DNA of 14,302 nt from JAQWQB01 sp047636995 (lineage in GTDB: Bacteria > Bacteroidota > Bacteroidia > Flavobacteriales_D > Sanyastnellaceae): positions 1 through 14,302 of the forward strand of contig JBLIGQ010000062.1 of the NCBI GenBank assembly GCA_047636995.1, given 5' to 3'. A model generated the notes under the pieces. The model had not been told where the DNA came from. It saw only the letters and a program-made list of their open reading frames with translations, and did no database searches. Position numbers and translations under genes: made by a program. Positions 1 to 6,936 of this stretch are shown here, piece by piece. How positions within the stretch are numbered: position 1 is the first letter of the stretch; the number at the start of each line of letters is the position of its first letter.

Positions 1-267
1 TTGGACCAGATGGACGTGATTGAACTGAACGAAGCGTTTGCAGCTCAAAGTTTAGCGTGCATGCGTGAACTCGGAATTGCAGATGATGACCCACGTGTGA
101 ATCCGAATGGTGGAGCCATTGCACTTGGACATCCGCTAGGAATGACAGGCGCCCGCATGTTGAATAGCGCGGCGATTGAACTCAAAAACACAGGGAAACG
201 TTACGCCTTGGTTACCATGTGCATTGGCGTGGGACAAGGATATGCATCCATTATAGAGCGCGTCTAA
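1..267 (+). CDS. paaJ: 3-oxoadipyl-CoA/acetyl-CoA thiolase, C-terminal part (5' end outside window)
   Basis: Only the last 88 codons are present; the reading frame is open at the left edge, so the leading TTG is not a real start. The fragment holds the C-terminal thiolase signatures in order: NEAFA, the catalytic-histidine block GGAIALGHPLG and the catalytic-cysteine block CIGVGQG near the end. The wording around them (RELG, NPNGGAIALGHPLGMTGAR, YALVTMCIGVGQG) is closer to the PaaJ/PcaF branch, which cleaves 3-oxoadipyl-CoA to succinyl-CoA and acetyl-CoA, than to biosynthetic acetoacetyl-CoA thiolases. The next gene, paaY, begins 11 bases downstream on the same strand, supporting a phenylacetate-degradation operon. 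The family (thiolase) is certain; the symbol is inferred from motif and neighbour, and PcaF remains possible. Confidence 0.88.
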   Translation: MDQMDVIELNEAFAAQSLACMRELGIADDDPRVNPNGGAIALGHPLGMTGARMLNSAAIELKNTGKRYALVTMCIGVGQGYASIIERV

Positions 268-277
268 CAATCGATTT

Positions 278-877
278 ATGATCTACGAATTCAAAGGGTT
301 CATCCCCGTCGTTCATCCATCTTCATTTGTGCACCCACAAGCGGCGGTAACAGGAAATGTCATCATAGGCAAAGACTGTTACATCGGCCCGGGAGCGGCC
401 ATTCGGGGAGACTGGGGCGGAATTGTGATTGGCGATGGATGTAACGTGCAAGAAAACTGCACCATTCACATGTTTCCGGGCGTCACTGTTGAGTTGGAGC
501 CGGGAGCGCACATCGGGCACGGGGCTATTATTCACGGAGCGCACATCGGTAAAAACTGCATGGTGGGCATGAATGCCGTACTGATGGATGATGTGGTGGT
601 GGAAGAAGAATGCATCATTGGCGCTTTGAGCTTTGTGAAAGCCGGTGAACGCATTCCAAGAAGAAGCTTAGTAGTGGGGAATCCCGCGCGAATCATCAAG
701 CAGGTCTCTGACGAAATGATTGCGTGGAAAACAAAGGGCACTTCGCTGTACCAGCAGCTCCCAGAAGATTGCATGGAAGGATTGAAAGAAGTGGAGGCGC
801 TAACTGAAATTCCTGCAGATAGACCCAATCAAGAAACCTTGTTTGATCGTTGGAACAAGATAAAGGGCGCTGAGTGA
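278..877 (+). CDS. paaY: PaaY-like phenylacetate-pathway protein, gamma-carbonic-anhydrase/hexapeptide fold
   Basis: The 199-residue protein matches the length of PaaY (about 196). It shows the isoleucine/valine-rich hexapeptide repeats of a left-handed beta-helix from about residue 20 to 130, then a C-terminal helical part with the PaaY-like phrase AWKTKGTSLYQ. Histidines that would bind metal between trimer subunits are visible in the HMFPG and IGHGAIIHGA segments. PaaY is a thioesterase-like accessory of phenylacetate degradation that relieves dead-end CoA thioesters; the fold is shared with gamma-carbonic anhydrases. It starts 11 bases after the thiolase stop and ends overlapping the next gene by GTGA, so the three genes are probably co-transcribed. 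A generic gamma-carbonic-anhydrase-family label is the fallback. Confidence 0.88.
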   Translation: MIYEFKGFIPVVHPSSFVHPQAAVTGNVIIGKDCYIGPGAAIRGDWGGIVIGDGCNVQENCTIHMFPGVTVELEPGAHIGHGAIIHGAHIGKNCMVGMNAVLMDDVVVEEECIIGALSFVKAGERIPRRSLVVGNPARIIKQVSDEMIAWKTKGTSLYQQLPEDCMEGLKEVEALTEIPADRPNQETLFDRWNKIKGAE

Positions 878-1578
878 AAGCGTTTAAGTTCAAACATTTT
901 CAACTTTTTCAAGATCAATGTGCCATGAAAATTGGCACTGACGGTTGCTTGCTGGGTGCTTGGGCGAAACCTGATCAAGCGGTTAAAGCACTTGACATTG
1001 GCACGGGGACCGGATTGGTCGCGTGCATGCTCGCACAAAGATTTCCAAATCTACAGCTAGATGCCCTTGAGTTAGATTCACTCGCAGCCGCGCAAGCTAC
1101 GGCGAATGTGGAAGGGAGTCCGTTCCAGAAACGCATCAATGTTCACGAAGTGAATTTTTTGACTTGGAAAAAGGAAGGATACGATTACATCGTTTGCAAT
1201 CCGCCTTTTTTTGAGGAAGCAAGTTCTTCGGCAAACGAAGGACCGCGGATTCAAGCGCGACAAGAAAAAGAACTCAGCATCGGGAATTTGCTATCAAAAG
1301 CATTTGAATGTTCTACATCTGATGCACGCATGGCCATAGTGTGGCCCGCAAGGAGGGAAGCGGAAGCGCTAGAAGCTGCAACCAAATCAGGGTGGTGCCT
1401 CATTCGAACATGTGCATTGTTTCCAACGCCAACGAAAGCCGTCCACCGGGTGCTCCTTGAATTTTCAAAACAAGCGGAAACAGTTGTGACCGATAAATTG
1501 GTCATCGAAGAATTTGGACGACATCAGTATTCTGAAGCGTACAAGTCACTTTTAAAAGATTTTTATCTTAAGTTTTAA
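874..1578 (+). CDS. trmN6: tRNA1(Val) (adenine(37)-N6)-methyltransferase
   Basis: A Rossmann-fold SAM-dependent methyltransferase of 234 residues, close to the length of E. coli YfiC/TrmN. The SAM-binding motif DIGTGTG is at residues 41-47, an acidic residue follows strand 2 (ALELD, 64-68), and the adenine-N6 catalytic motif NPPFF is at 109-113. The N-terminal pattern KFKHFQLFQDQCAMKIGTDG is characteristic of TrmN6. The family methylates A37 of tRNA-Val. The start is GTG at 874, overlapping the paaY stop as GTGA, which suggests translational coupling. Its stop codon TAA shares the palindrome TTAA with the stop of the convergent START-like gene. Family is clear; the exact tRNA substrate is by homology only. 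Confidence 0.88.
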   Translation: MKAFKFKHFQLFQDQCAMKIGTDGCLLGAWAKPDQAVKALDIGTGTGLVACMLAQRFPNLQLDALELDSLAAAQATANVEGSPFQKRINVHEVNFLTWKKEGYDYIVCNPPFFEEASSSANEGPRIQARQEKELSIGNLLSKAFECSTSDARMAIVWPARREAEALEAATKSGWCLIRTCALFPTPTKAVHRVLLEFSKQAETVVTDKLVIEEFGRHQYSEAYKSLLKDFYLKF

Positions 1579-1964
1579 GAACCGAGGATACGTCTGAGCT
1601 TATCGATCTGACTTTTCCAAAGAAGCTGAGACTCTTCAACTTCATCTGCTTCTGCAAAATCAGTTACAAGTAAAGCGGTATCTCCAGTTAACGCATCAAT
1701 CTTAATGCGGAGCTCAAAGAATGATTTATCAGCGGGGTCCTCTTCAGATTCAAGCCACTTGAATTTAACGAATTCCTCTCTTTTCTTAGTCAACAAGCGC
1801 GCGTCTTCTTCGCCACCATCCCAAAAGAATGAGTAAACGTCATCTTTGATATTCACATCATCGGCGAACCATTCTGACAGTCCGCTTGGGGTACTCAAGC
1901 ATGTATATAGAATGCTTTTTGAGGCATTCACTAGGTATTCAACTTGGTATTTCTCTTTGTCCAT
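1575..1964 (-). CDS. START-like/AHSA1 (SRPBCC-fold) domain protein
   Basis: A 129-residue protein consisting of one START-like domain of the type widespread in Bacteroidota. Visible hallmarks are an N-terminal strand (YQVEYLVNAS), the segment LSTPSGLSEWFADDV, the aromatic strand YSFFWDGGEEDA, the strand FVKFKWLES, and a C-terminal helix ending in LWKSQIDKLRRILGS. The fold forms a hydrophobic cavity, but the ligand and physiological role of this branch are unknown. No signal peptide or membrane segment, so cytoplasmic. It is monocistronic, reads toward trmN6 and overlaps it by four bases. The 108-bp region upstream of its ATG is shared with the tRNA promoter on the other strand. Confidence 0.85.
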   Translation of the reverse strand: MDKEKYQVEYLVNASKSILYTCLSTPSGLSEWFADDVNIKDDVYSFFWDGGEEDARLLTKKREEFVKFKWLESEEDPADKSFFELRIKIDALTGDTALLVTDFAEADEVEESQLLWKSQIDKLRRILGS

Positions 1965-2051
1965 TTATCTGCTGTTAGGCGAAATCGGAAGATATGGAAA
2001 ATCTTCACGATTTCAATGTATAAACGATTACAATTGGTTTAAAAAAATATC

Positions 2052-2059
2052 TATATTTG
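2052..2059 (+). promoter_or_regulatory. -7 promoter element (TATATTTG) of the tRNA gene
   Basis: A full match to the Bacteroidota -7 consensus TAnnTTTG lies 13 bases upstream of the mature 5' end of the tRNA, which would leave a short 5' leader. A TTG at 2034-2036 could act as the upstream element, but the 15-base spacing is shorter than usual, so that part is doubtful. Confidence 0.65.
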
Positions 2060-2072
2060 CCGCCGAAAACAT

Positions 2073-2146
2073 GGCGAGGTAGCTCAGCTGGTTAGAGCGC
2101 AGGATTCATAATTCTGAGGTCGAGAGTTCAAGTCTCTCTCTCGCTA
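2073..2146 (+). tRNA. tRNA-Met (anticodon CAT), probably elongator
   Basis: A complete 74-nt cloverleaf can be folded by eye. The acceptor GGCGAGG pairs with TCTCGCT, with G-U pairs at both ends. The D arm is GCTC/GAGC, the anticodon stem CAGGA/TTCTG has loop TTCATAA and anticodon CAT, the variable region is short, the T arm is GAGAG/CTCTC with loop TTCAAGT, and the discriminator is A at 2146. CCA is not encoded. It is not the initiator: the anticodon stem lacks the three G-C pairs and position 1 is paired. A CAT anticodon can also belong to tRNA-Ile2 (lysidine-modified); the general body resembles elongator tRNA-Met better, but this is not proved from sequence alone. It has its own promoter and terminator. 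Confidence 0.93.
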
Positions 2147-2155
2147 CAAATTTTC

Positions 2156-2193
2156 AAAAAGCTGTTTAACAATACGTTGAGCAGCTTTTTTTT
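2156..2193 (+). terminator. Rho-independent terminator after tRNA-Met
   Basis: A-rich left arm 2156-2170 pairs along its whole length with 2176-2190 (two G-U pairs, loop AATAC at 2171-2175), followed by more T, giving eight T in a row from 2186. It ends the tRNA transcript ten bases after the mature 3' end. The 114 bases from 2194 to the stop of the next gene hold nothing recognisable. Confidence 0.85.
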
Positions 2194-2307
2194 GTACCCA
2201 AAGATCAGCGTGGGCGTCCAGTAGTTAAATTGCAACGCAGAAAACCAATTTCATTTAAAAGGTGAAGAAGGAGTCAAAAGTGAAGAAATAGTAGAGTTTT
2301 CAAAGAT

Positions 2308-2847
2308 TTATTTTTCCTTCAACTGCATTTCTTCCAGCTTTGCGATCAGTTTTATGGCCATTCTCTTGAAAGAATCAGTGCCGTGATCCAATTGCATTTC
2401 TGCGCTTGAGATGATTTCTGGGATGATTTCAGGATAGGTTTTGGCAAATCTACCGAGCATCTGAAGGGTGTAGTATTTTTCAGCAGTGGCCGAATCAGCA
2501 TCTGTCAATCGCTCAAAACACATGTCAAGCACAGAACCTTCTTCATCTTTGAAGGAGTAGCTTTTCATCTTGACCAAATTCATGATGCATTTAATCAAAT
2601 CGCGTCGGGCTCCTGAGAATTTTGAAGACTCAATCAGGTACAAAACCTCAGCAACTCGCTTTCCCATCAGTGAGGGTCGCGCATCGCTAGCTGTTCGGAG
2701 AACCCAAGCTGCTTTGGCACTTTCGGGGTACTGCTGCATCTCAATGATCTCAATTACTTTCACCAGGTAGCCTTCATCTTTTCTGACACGCATTCCCAGT
2801 TTTCGTGCTTCTTTTTTGGTGAGGGAAGTGCGGTACGCCTCAATCAC
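2308..2847 (-). CDS. Hypothetical alpha-helical (HEAT-like) repeat protein
   Basis: A 179-residue protein with no named family that I recognise. It is almost wholly helical by composition, with repeated amphipathic stretches of about 35-40 residues (for example around AKAAWVLRTAS, RRDLIKCIMNLV, KYYTLQMLGRFA and KRMAIKLIAKLEEM), as in HEAT/ARM solenoids used for protein binding. There is no signal peptide or membrane segment, so it is probably cytosolic. The start is GTG at 2847; this G is also the last base of the upstream gene's TAG stop (TAGTG), so translation is probably coupled to the TlpA-like gene. The next in-frame Met is at residue 19. Function unknown; the HEAT assignment is an inference from periodicity. 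Confidence 0.75.
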   Translation of the reverse strand: MIEAYRTSLTKKEARKLGMRVRKDEGYLVKVIEIIEMQQYPESAKAAWVLRTASDARPSLMGKRVAEVLYLIESSKFSGARRDLIKCIMNLVKMKSYSFKDEEGSVLDMCFERLTDADSATAEKYYTLQMLGRFAKTYPEIIPEIISSAEMQLDHGTDSFKRMAIKLIAKLEEMQLKEK

Positions 2848-4430
2848 TAGTTGGACTTACTTTTTGATTTCTTGCGCTCATTCTCCTGTGAAGCTTTGCC
2901 CTGTTCCTGCTGGTCTTCTTCGTCTTCACTGTCATCTTCACCGTCGTCTTCATTGATTTGCATCGTTCCAACGGCTTCGCCTTTGTTTTCCAAACGCTCT
3001 AACAATTCACCAATCTGCTCTGCACTCAATTGCTTGGCAATAACACGCTTATCAGCATCCAATAAGAACACTTTTGGGGTAGAGAAGACGTCAAACGTTT
3101 TCCGGAAGTTCAAACTTTGAAGTGTAGTTACCCCTGAATAGATGAGCTTCGATGCTGAGTCTGCTTGATTAATTTGTGGATTGTCAGAAACATTGATCCA
3201 GTTTCCAATTTCTTTTTCGCGAACGAATTTCAACCATGGTTCGGTTTCGAAATCGTTTCCAATGGCGAACATTTCCAATCCTTTTGGATGCCATTTATCA
3301 AATAAAGCCTGAAGCTTCGGCATTTCCTTTTTGCAATGTCCGCAAGAAGATTCCCAAATGGCAATGACGGTGTACTTCGCCTCAATGTCGTACAATGAAA
3401 CCCAATTCGTAAGGGTAGTATCAGGAAGAATGATGTTCGGGACAGGTTCTCCACACACTGAATAGCGCATGTCATCTGCACGTTCAGTAATGTTGACCAA
3501 TTGTTCTTCTGTGAGCCAGTCTGCTTTCCCTGTTTTGTAATACCGATCAACCATGGCAACAAAAATTTTATCCATGCACATGATTTTCGAAGACTCCGCC
3601 GCATAGGTAATGTAATGGGTGAAGTATTTTTTCATGTCGTAATTATCAGCACGATCAACCAAGAGAAAAGCTTCCTTTAAGAGCGTGTCTGGAATTTGAG
3701 GCATCACCTTCGTCCAGTATTTATCAAGAAGCTTGTGAAAAATTTGATCTCTCAGTAGGCGGGGATCTTTAAAGTCAACATTGTCCCAGTAGTGATCTCT
3801 GTAATAGTAGTACTTCCAAGTTTGCTCATTTTCAACACCTTCGGGAGCATCAGGAACAGTTGTTTCAACGGTCATGTTCAAGAGCTTCGCGAACAACGCA
3901 TCTGGGTGTTCTGCAAAGAGCTTGGATTGGTAGGCTTGAACGGAGGTGTTCATGCTTTGAATTTCAGCCTTTGCCATGGCTTTCTTCTTGTCAGTTGCCA
4001 AAGAATCAGCTAAGACCTTGTCCCACGGCGCACGTTGTTGACGTTTATCTTGAATGTACCCCAAGTAGTTAAAGAAGAGTTCGTTTTGTTCAGACTTGTG
4101 AACGGTCAGGTTCCCAATAAAATCTGCGGTGTCTGTTTCAAGGTAAATATCTTCTTCATCAACGATGATATCGAAGAATTTCGGCCCCGGACAAACAATG
4201 GCATATTTACCACATTCTTCATACGGCTTGCCTTCAAACTCGAAATAGCCTTTTGCATCAGCTTTCGTGGTGTCATTATAATACAGCCGATCTCCGTAGT
4301 AGTTGGCTAGGTATACCGTTTGATTCGCCACACCATTCACTTTTACGCGAATTTTGTTTTGTGAAACACCTGATAATGTGCACAGTAGGAGTGCAGGTAA
4401 AATAAAAAGTTGCAATAGCTTTTGAGACAT
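2847..4430 (-). CDS. Secreted TlpA-like thiol-disulfide protein with DUF4369/DUF5106-like N-terminal region
   Basis: 527 residues from the ATG at 4430, chosen because it begins a good signal peptide (MSQKLLQLFILPALLLCTLSGVSQ); an upstream in-frame ATG at 4499 would put 23 unlikely residues in front. The mature N-terminus (about 25-120) has the beta-rich DUF4369-type pattern, and the middle (about 150-320) is a helical DUF5106-like region. The C-terminal thioredoxin fold follows, with active-site CGHC at residues 363-366 in WESSCGHCKKEMP and a cis-proline segment FSTPKVFLLD. It is probably a periplasmic disulfide or redox protein. The last 40 or so residues are an unusual tail, first very acidic and then Lys/Ser-rich. 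A -7 element lies about 50 bases upstream. It is the first gene of a two-gene unit with the HEAT-like gene. Confidence 0.87.
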   Translation of the reverse strand: MSQKLLQLFILPALLLCTLSGVSQNKIRVKVNGVANQTVYLANYYGDRLYYNDTTKADAKGYFEFEGKPYEECGKYAIVCPGPKFFDIIVDEEDIYLETDTADFIGNLTVHKSEQNELFFNYLGYIQDKRQQRAPWDKVLADSLATDKKKAMAKAEIQSMNTSVQAYQSKLFAEHPDALFAKLLNMTVETTVPDAPEGVENEQTWKYYYYRDHYWDNVDFKDPRLLRDQIFHKLLDKYWTKVMPQIPDTLLKEAFLLVDRADNYDMKKYFTHYITYAAESSKIMCMDKIFVAMVDRYYKTGKADWLTEEQLVNITERADDMRYSVCGEPVPNIILPDTTLTNWVSLYDIEAKYTVIAIWESSCGHCKKEMPKLQALFDKWHPKGLEMFAIGNDFETEPWLKFVREKEIGNWINVSDNPQINQADSASKLIYSGVTTLQSLNFRKTFDVFSTPKVFLLDADKRVIAKQLSAEQIGELLERLENKGEAVGTMQINEDDGEDDSEDEEDQQEQGKASQENERKKSKSKSN

Positions 4431-4481
4431 AGTTTTGGTCTTTGTTTCGATGACTACCTTGCGGGTGCAAAAGTTGTTCCT

Positions 4482-4489
4482 CAAAAGTA
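4482..4489 (-). promoter_or_regulatory. -7 promoter element for the TlpA-like gene
   Basis: Read on the minus strand this is TACTTTTG, a full match to TAnnTTTG, about 50 bases upstream of the ATG at 4430, in the 107-bp region shared with the divergent YeeZ-like gene. No convincing upstream TTG element is found at the expected distance. If it is used, the in-frame ATG at 4499 lies outside the transcript, which supports the 4430 start. Confidence 0.5.
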
Positions 4490-4537
4490 GGATTAACATT
4501 TATTTGCTCGAATGAAAATAACAAAGGATTTTACAAA

Positions 4538-5350
4538 GTGTTAGTTGAAAAGATAAGTGTTTTAGGTTGCGGGTGGACTGGATTGCCTGTAGCGAAAGAG
4601 TTAAATGCAAGAGGTTATGTTGTAAAAGGAAGTACAACGCGCATTGGGAAAATGGGCGAAGTGGCACTTTCGGGAACCATTCCTTTTATTGTATTAGCAA
4701 GTCCGACCCTTGAAGGGGAGCGCCTGTCAGCATTTCTAGATTGTTCCACGCTCATTATCACCATGCCTCCTCCGAAGAAAGAAGGGCAACCAGACTGGGC
4801 AACGTTGGTACACAAATCAATCATTCGCAATGCCATTGCTTCTGGCGTTAAAAAAGTAGTTTTATTCAGTTCTACTTCGGTTTACCCGAACTTGAATCGT
4901 GCTGTAAAAGAGGAAGATGCTGTTAATCAGGCTTCGGCCCATTCAGGCATAGACATTAAAGCCATCGAAGATTTGTATTTAGCGCAAGACGCATTTGAAG
5001 TTTTGGTTACACGTTTTGGCGGTTTGTTTGGGCCTGGCAGACATCCTGGCCGTTTTATGCGGAATGGGAATTCAATCTCTTGCAGTGAGTCGCCCGTGAA
5101 TTTAGTGCATCAAACAGATGTTGTAAATGCCGTTTTATATCTCATCCAACAAGGGTGTAAAGGGATTTACAACGTATGCAGTCCTGAGCATCCAACACGC
5201 AACGTTTTCTATTCTGCGGCTTTTAAGGACTTGGGGATGGAAGGGATTGAAGGCGACCAGAAATCTTGTGAATTCAAGGAAGTTTCTTCTGAAAAATTGA
5301 TTGAGGCAGGGTATCAGTTTTATTATTCGAATCCGCTAATGTATTTTTAG
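4538..5350 (+). CDS. YeeZ-like NAD(P)-binding protein (atypical extended SDR)
   Basis: 270 residues, the size of E. coli YeeZ (about 274). The nucleotide-binding motif GCGWTG is at residues 10-15, followed by LPVAKELNARGY and VKGSTTR as in dinucleotide-binding Rossmann proteins. The epimerase-like SSTSVYP lies at 111-117 and the substrate-side segment TRFGGLFGPGRHPGRF further on. The Tyr-x-x-x-Lys pair of classical SDR catalysis is not evident, which is also usual in YeeZ relatives, so catalysis is uncertain. The substrate is unknown. The start is GTG at 4538, the only sensible start before the Rossmann motif. It diverges from the TlpA-like gene and is followed after about 70-100 bases by the alpha/beta hydrolase. 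Confidence 0.82.
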   Translation: MLVEKISVLGCGWTGLPVAKELNARGYVVKGSTTRIGKMGEVALSGTIPFIVLASPTLEGERLSAFLDCSTLIITMPPPKKEGQPDWATLVHKSIIRNAIASGVKKVVLFSSTSVYPNLNRAVKEEDAVNQASAHSGIDIKAIEDLYLAQDAFEVLVTRFGGLFGPGRHPGRFMRNGNSISCSESPVNLVHQTDVVNAVLYLIQQGCKGIYNVCSPEHPTRNVFYSAAFKDLGMEGIEGDQKSCEFKEVSSEKLIEAGYQFYYSNPLMYF

Positions 5351-5447
5351 TAACAACTGAATTTTGAGTTGTGAATAACTTCGGTATTATCGTTCGGAAG
5401 GATGAATTTCCTTTTCTACCTTGTACCTACTTTTAGACCAAATTGCT

Positions 5448-6284
5448 TTGATACAAATCATTCACGATCGTATTAAAGGTTCAGGTAGCCGCCTAATATC
5501 TCTTGATGCTCGATGGGTTCCTTCAGACCAGCCAAAAGCTACTGTTGTGTTTTGCCATGGATACAAAGGATTTAAAGACTGGGGTGCTTGGGATCTTGTG
5601 GCCAACGCCTTTGCTGAGCAGGGATTTCTTTTTGTGAAATTCAACTTCTCATACAATGGCACTTCGACTGACGCGTTGCAAGATTTTACAGACCTTGAAG
5701 CTTTCGGTCAAAATAACTACTCGAAAGAAGTTAAAGATCTTAAACTAGCCTGTAGTTGGGCCAGGAATACTTCAGCCATTGATCAAAAGCGAAGCAAAGG
5801 CAATGTTCACTTAGTAGGGCATAGTAGAGGCGGGGGCATCGCGCTTTTAGCCGCCGCTTCACTCGAAATTAAATCTCTGGCTACATGGGCAGGTGTTTCT
5901 GATTTTGAAACGCGCTTTCCGTTTGGGCGCGCATTGATCGAATGGAGGGAAAAAGGAGTCTTTCATGTGCTTAACTCACGCACGGGGCAAAAGTTACCTC
6001 ACAACATCCAGTTTTTAGATGATTTTCTTGAGAACGAGGTAGACCTTGACATCAGAACGAAAACAAGGATGCTGAATAAGCCCTTTTTGATATTACACGG
6101 ATTGAATGATGAGGCAGTTCACATTTCAGAAGCCATGCGCCTAAACAAGTGGGGCGTGCTCTCATCTATTGAATTCATACCCAATGGGAGTCATACTTTC
6201 GGAGCAACACATCCTTGGGGTAAGGAAGACCTTCCATACGAATTAAGCGAGGTAGTTCAACGTACTATTTCTTTTTTCAAATGA
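5448..6284 (+). CDS. Alpha/beta hydrolase (dienelactone-hydrolase/peptidase S9-like)
   Basis: About 278 residues forming a complete alpha/beta-hydrolase fold. The oxyanion segment CHGYKGFKDWG is followed by the nucleophile elbow GHSRGG with Ser126, Asp221 in HGLNDEAV, and His249 in GSHTF (numbered from 5448), giving a full Ser-Asp-His triad. No signal peptide, so cytoplasmic; substrate not deducible. There is no ATG start. Two in-frame TTG codons are possible, at 5421 and 5448. I prefer 5448 because the sequence before it looks unlike a family N-terminus and because a -7-like TACTTTTA lies at 5428-5435; the 5421 start would add nine residues. The stop overlaps the ATG of the small YqaE-like gene by four bases, suggesting one transcript. 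Confidence 0.83.
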   Translation: MIQIIHDRIKGSGSRLISLDARWVPSDQPKATVVFCHGYKGFKDWGAWDLVANAFAEQGFLFVKFNFSYNGTSTDALQDFTDLEAFGQNNYSKEVKDLKLACSWARNTSAIDQKRSKGNVHLVGHSRGGGIALLAAASLEIKSLATWAGVSDFETRFPFGRALIEWREKGVFHVLNSRTGQKLPHNIQFLDDFLENEVDLDIRTKTRMLNKPFLILHGLNDEAVHISEAMRLNKWGVLSSIEFIPNGSHTFGATHPWGKEDLPYELSEVVQRTISFFK

Positions 6285-6445
6285 GTTTAATTCGCACCAT
6301 ATTTGCCATTATTTTCCCTCCCATAGCTGTATTCGATAAGGGCTGTGGGCCCATACTGTTGGTGTTTCTTTTAACTTTAGCGGGTTGGGTCCCGGGGGTT
6401 TTAGCCGCCTTGTTTATCCTTTATAAGGACGAAAAAAAAGGATAA
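6281..6445 (+). CDS. YqaE/Pmp3-family small membrane protein
   Basis: A 54-residue protein that is easy to miss because of its size. It has the Pmp3/YqaE layout: a short N-terminus and first hydrophobic helix with an internal double proline (FAIIFPPIAVF), a short glycine/cysteine-containing turn (DKGCGP), a second helix (ILLVFLLTLAGWVPGVLAALFILY) and a charged tail KDEKKG. Family members sit in the cytoplasmic membrane and are linked to stress or membrane-potential effects in yeast and plants; the bacterial role is poorly defined. The ATG overlaps the hydrolase stop as ATGA, so it is probably translated from the same mRNA. No convincing terminator follows. Family membership is strong by motif; function is open. 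Confidence 0.85.
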   Translation: MSLIRTIFAIIFPPIAVFDKGCGPILLVFLLTLAGWVPGVLAALFILYKDEKKG

Positions 6446-6455
6446 TCTGCAAGAA

Positions 6456-6882
6456 TCATTCTTCCCCATAATCTGTAATAAGATTTAATTGATTGAAATA
6501 GTCCCACATCGCATTTTCATTTCGTTCTGTTTCTCTTTATTCAGTAATGCTGATTTCATTTCGTAGGACGCCTCCGCAATGGCTTTTCTTTATTCATTGC
6601 GCTTTTGTTTCGCTTCAAGCCCATTGCCGGTGATTCCTTTTTGAGTACCATGAATATCGTTGGTGTTCTCATTCATTAGATCATTTCTAGCGCCGAGCAA
6701 TCCAATCTGTCCATCTCAGATTTCAAGCGTGCAATTTCATGAAGTTCTTTCTGGTTGTCCTGGTTTCGCTTCAAGAGCAATTCACGCATTTCAGAGGACA
6801 GGGCAACATCAATGTTTTTAGCCACTTGCGTTTGTGGACTGACAGCGACAACAAGCAATACAAGCAAGATTAAATTTCTCAT
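6456..6882 (-). pseudogene. Decayed gene for a small exported coiled-coil-like protein (unknown family)
   Basis: From the ATG at 6882 a signal peptide (MRNLILLVLLVVAVSPQTQ) and a charged helical stretch run to a TAA at 6676-6678. Protein-like sequence continues without overlap in the other two minus-strand frames. A segment of frame 2 (NDLMNENTNDIHGTQKG, then LEAKQKRNE) meets an in-frame TAA at 6590-6592 and goes on as RKAIAEASYEMKSALLNKEK. A third frame then gives ENAMWDYFNQLNLITDYGEE and a TGA at 6456-6458. Both frame changes (near 6676-6700 and near 6510-6525) are explained by single-base deletions in the same direction. The intact ancestor would have been about 142 residues. Family not recognised. 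The 68-codon first piece could still be expressed, but its ATG sits directly behind the terminator of the upstream gene. Confidence 0.7.
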
Positions 6883-6918
6883 AAAAAAAGCCCTTGAGTA
6901 TGATACTCAAGGGCTTTT
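6883..6918 (-). terminator. Strong Rho-independent terminator of the T9SS-secreted protein gene
   Basis: Two 15-base arms, 6904-6918 and 6886-6900, are perfectly complementary around a three-base loop. On the minus strand the hairpin ends in seven T (6889-6883), 19 bases after the TAA of the secreted-protein gene. The arms are symmetrical enough to act partly on the plus strand also, but the run of T there is only four. Confidence 0.88.
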
Positions 6919-6936
6919 AAATAAGGTTATGTTCGC

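Noticed and set aside
2073..2146. Initiator tRNA-fMet
   Set aside because: The anticodon stem has no run of three G-C pairs and the first acceptor position is paired (G-U) rather than mismatched as in initiators.
2194..2307. Possible small gene or RNA between the tRNA terminator and the helical-repeat gene
   Set aside because: No ORF with protein-like composition, no promoter match and no stable hairpin.
5353..5372. Small hairpin (ACAACT/AGTTGT) after the YeeZ-like gene as a terminator
   Set aside because: Stem of only six base pairs, eight-base loop and no T tract.
5402..5476. Short ORF starting ATGAATTTCC upstream of the alpha/beta hydrolase, as a leader peptide or a frameshifted N-terminus
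   Set aside because: 24 codons with no attenuator-like structure, and the hydrolase fold is complete without it.
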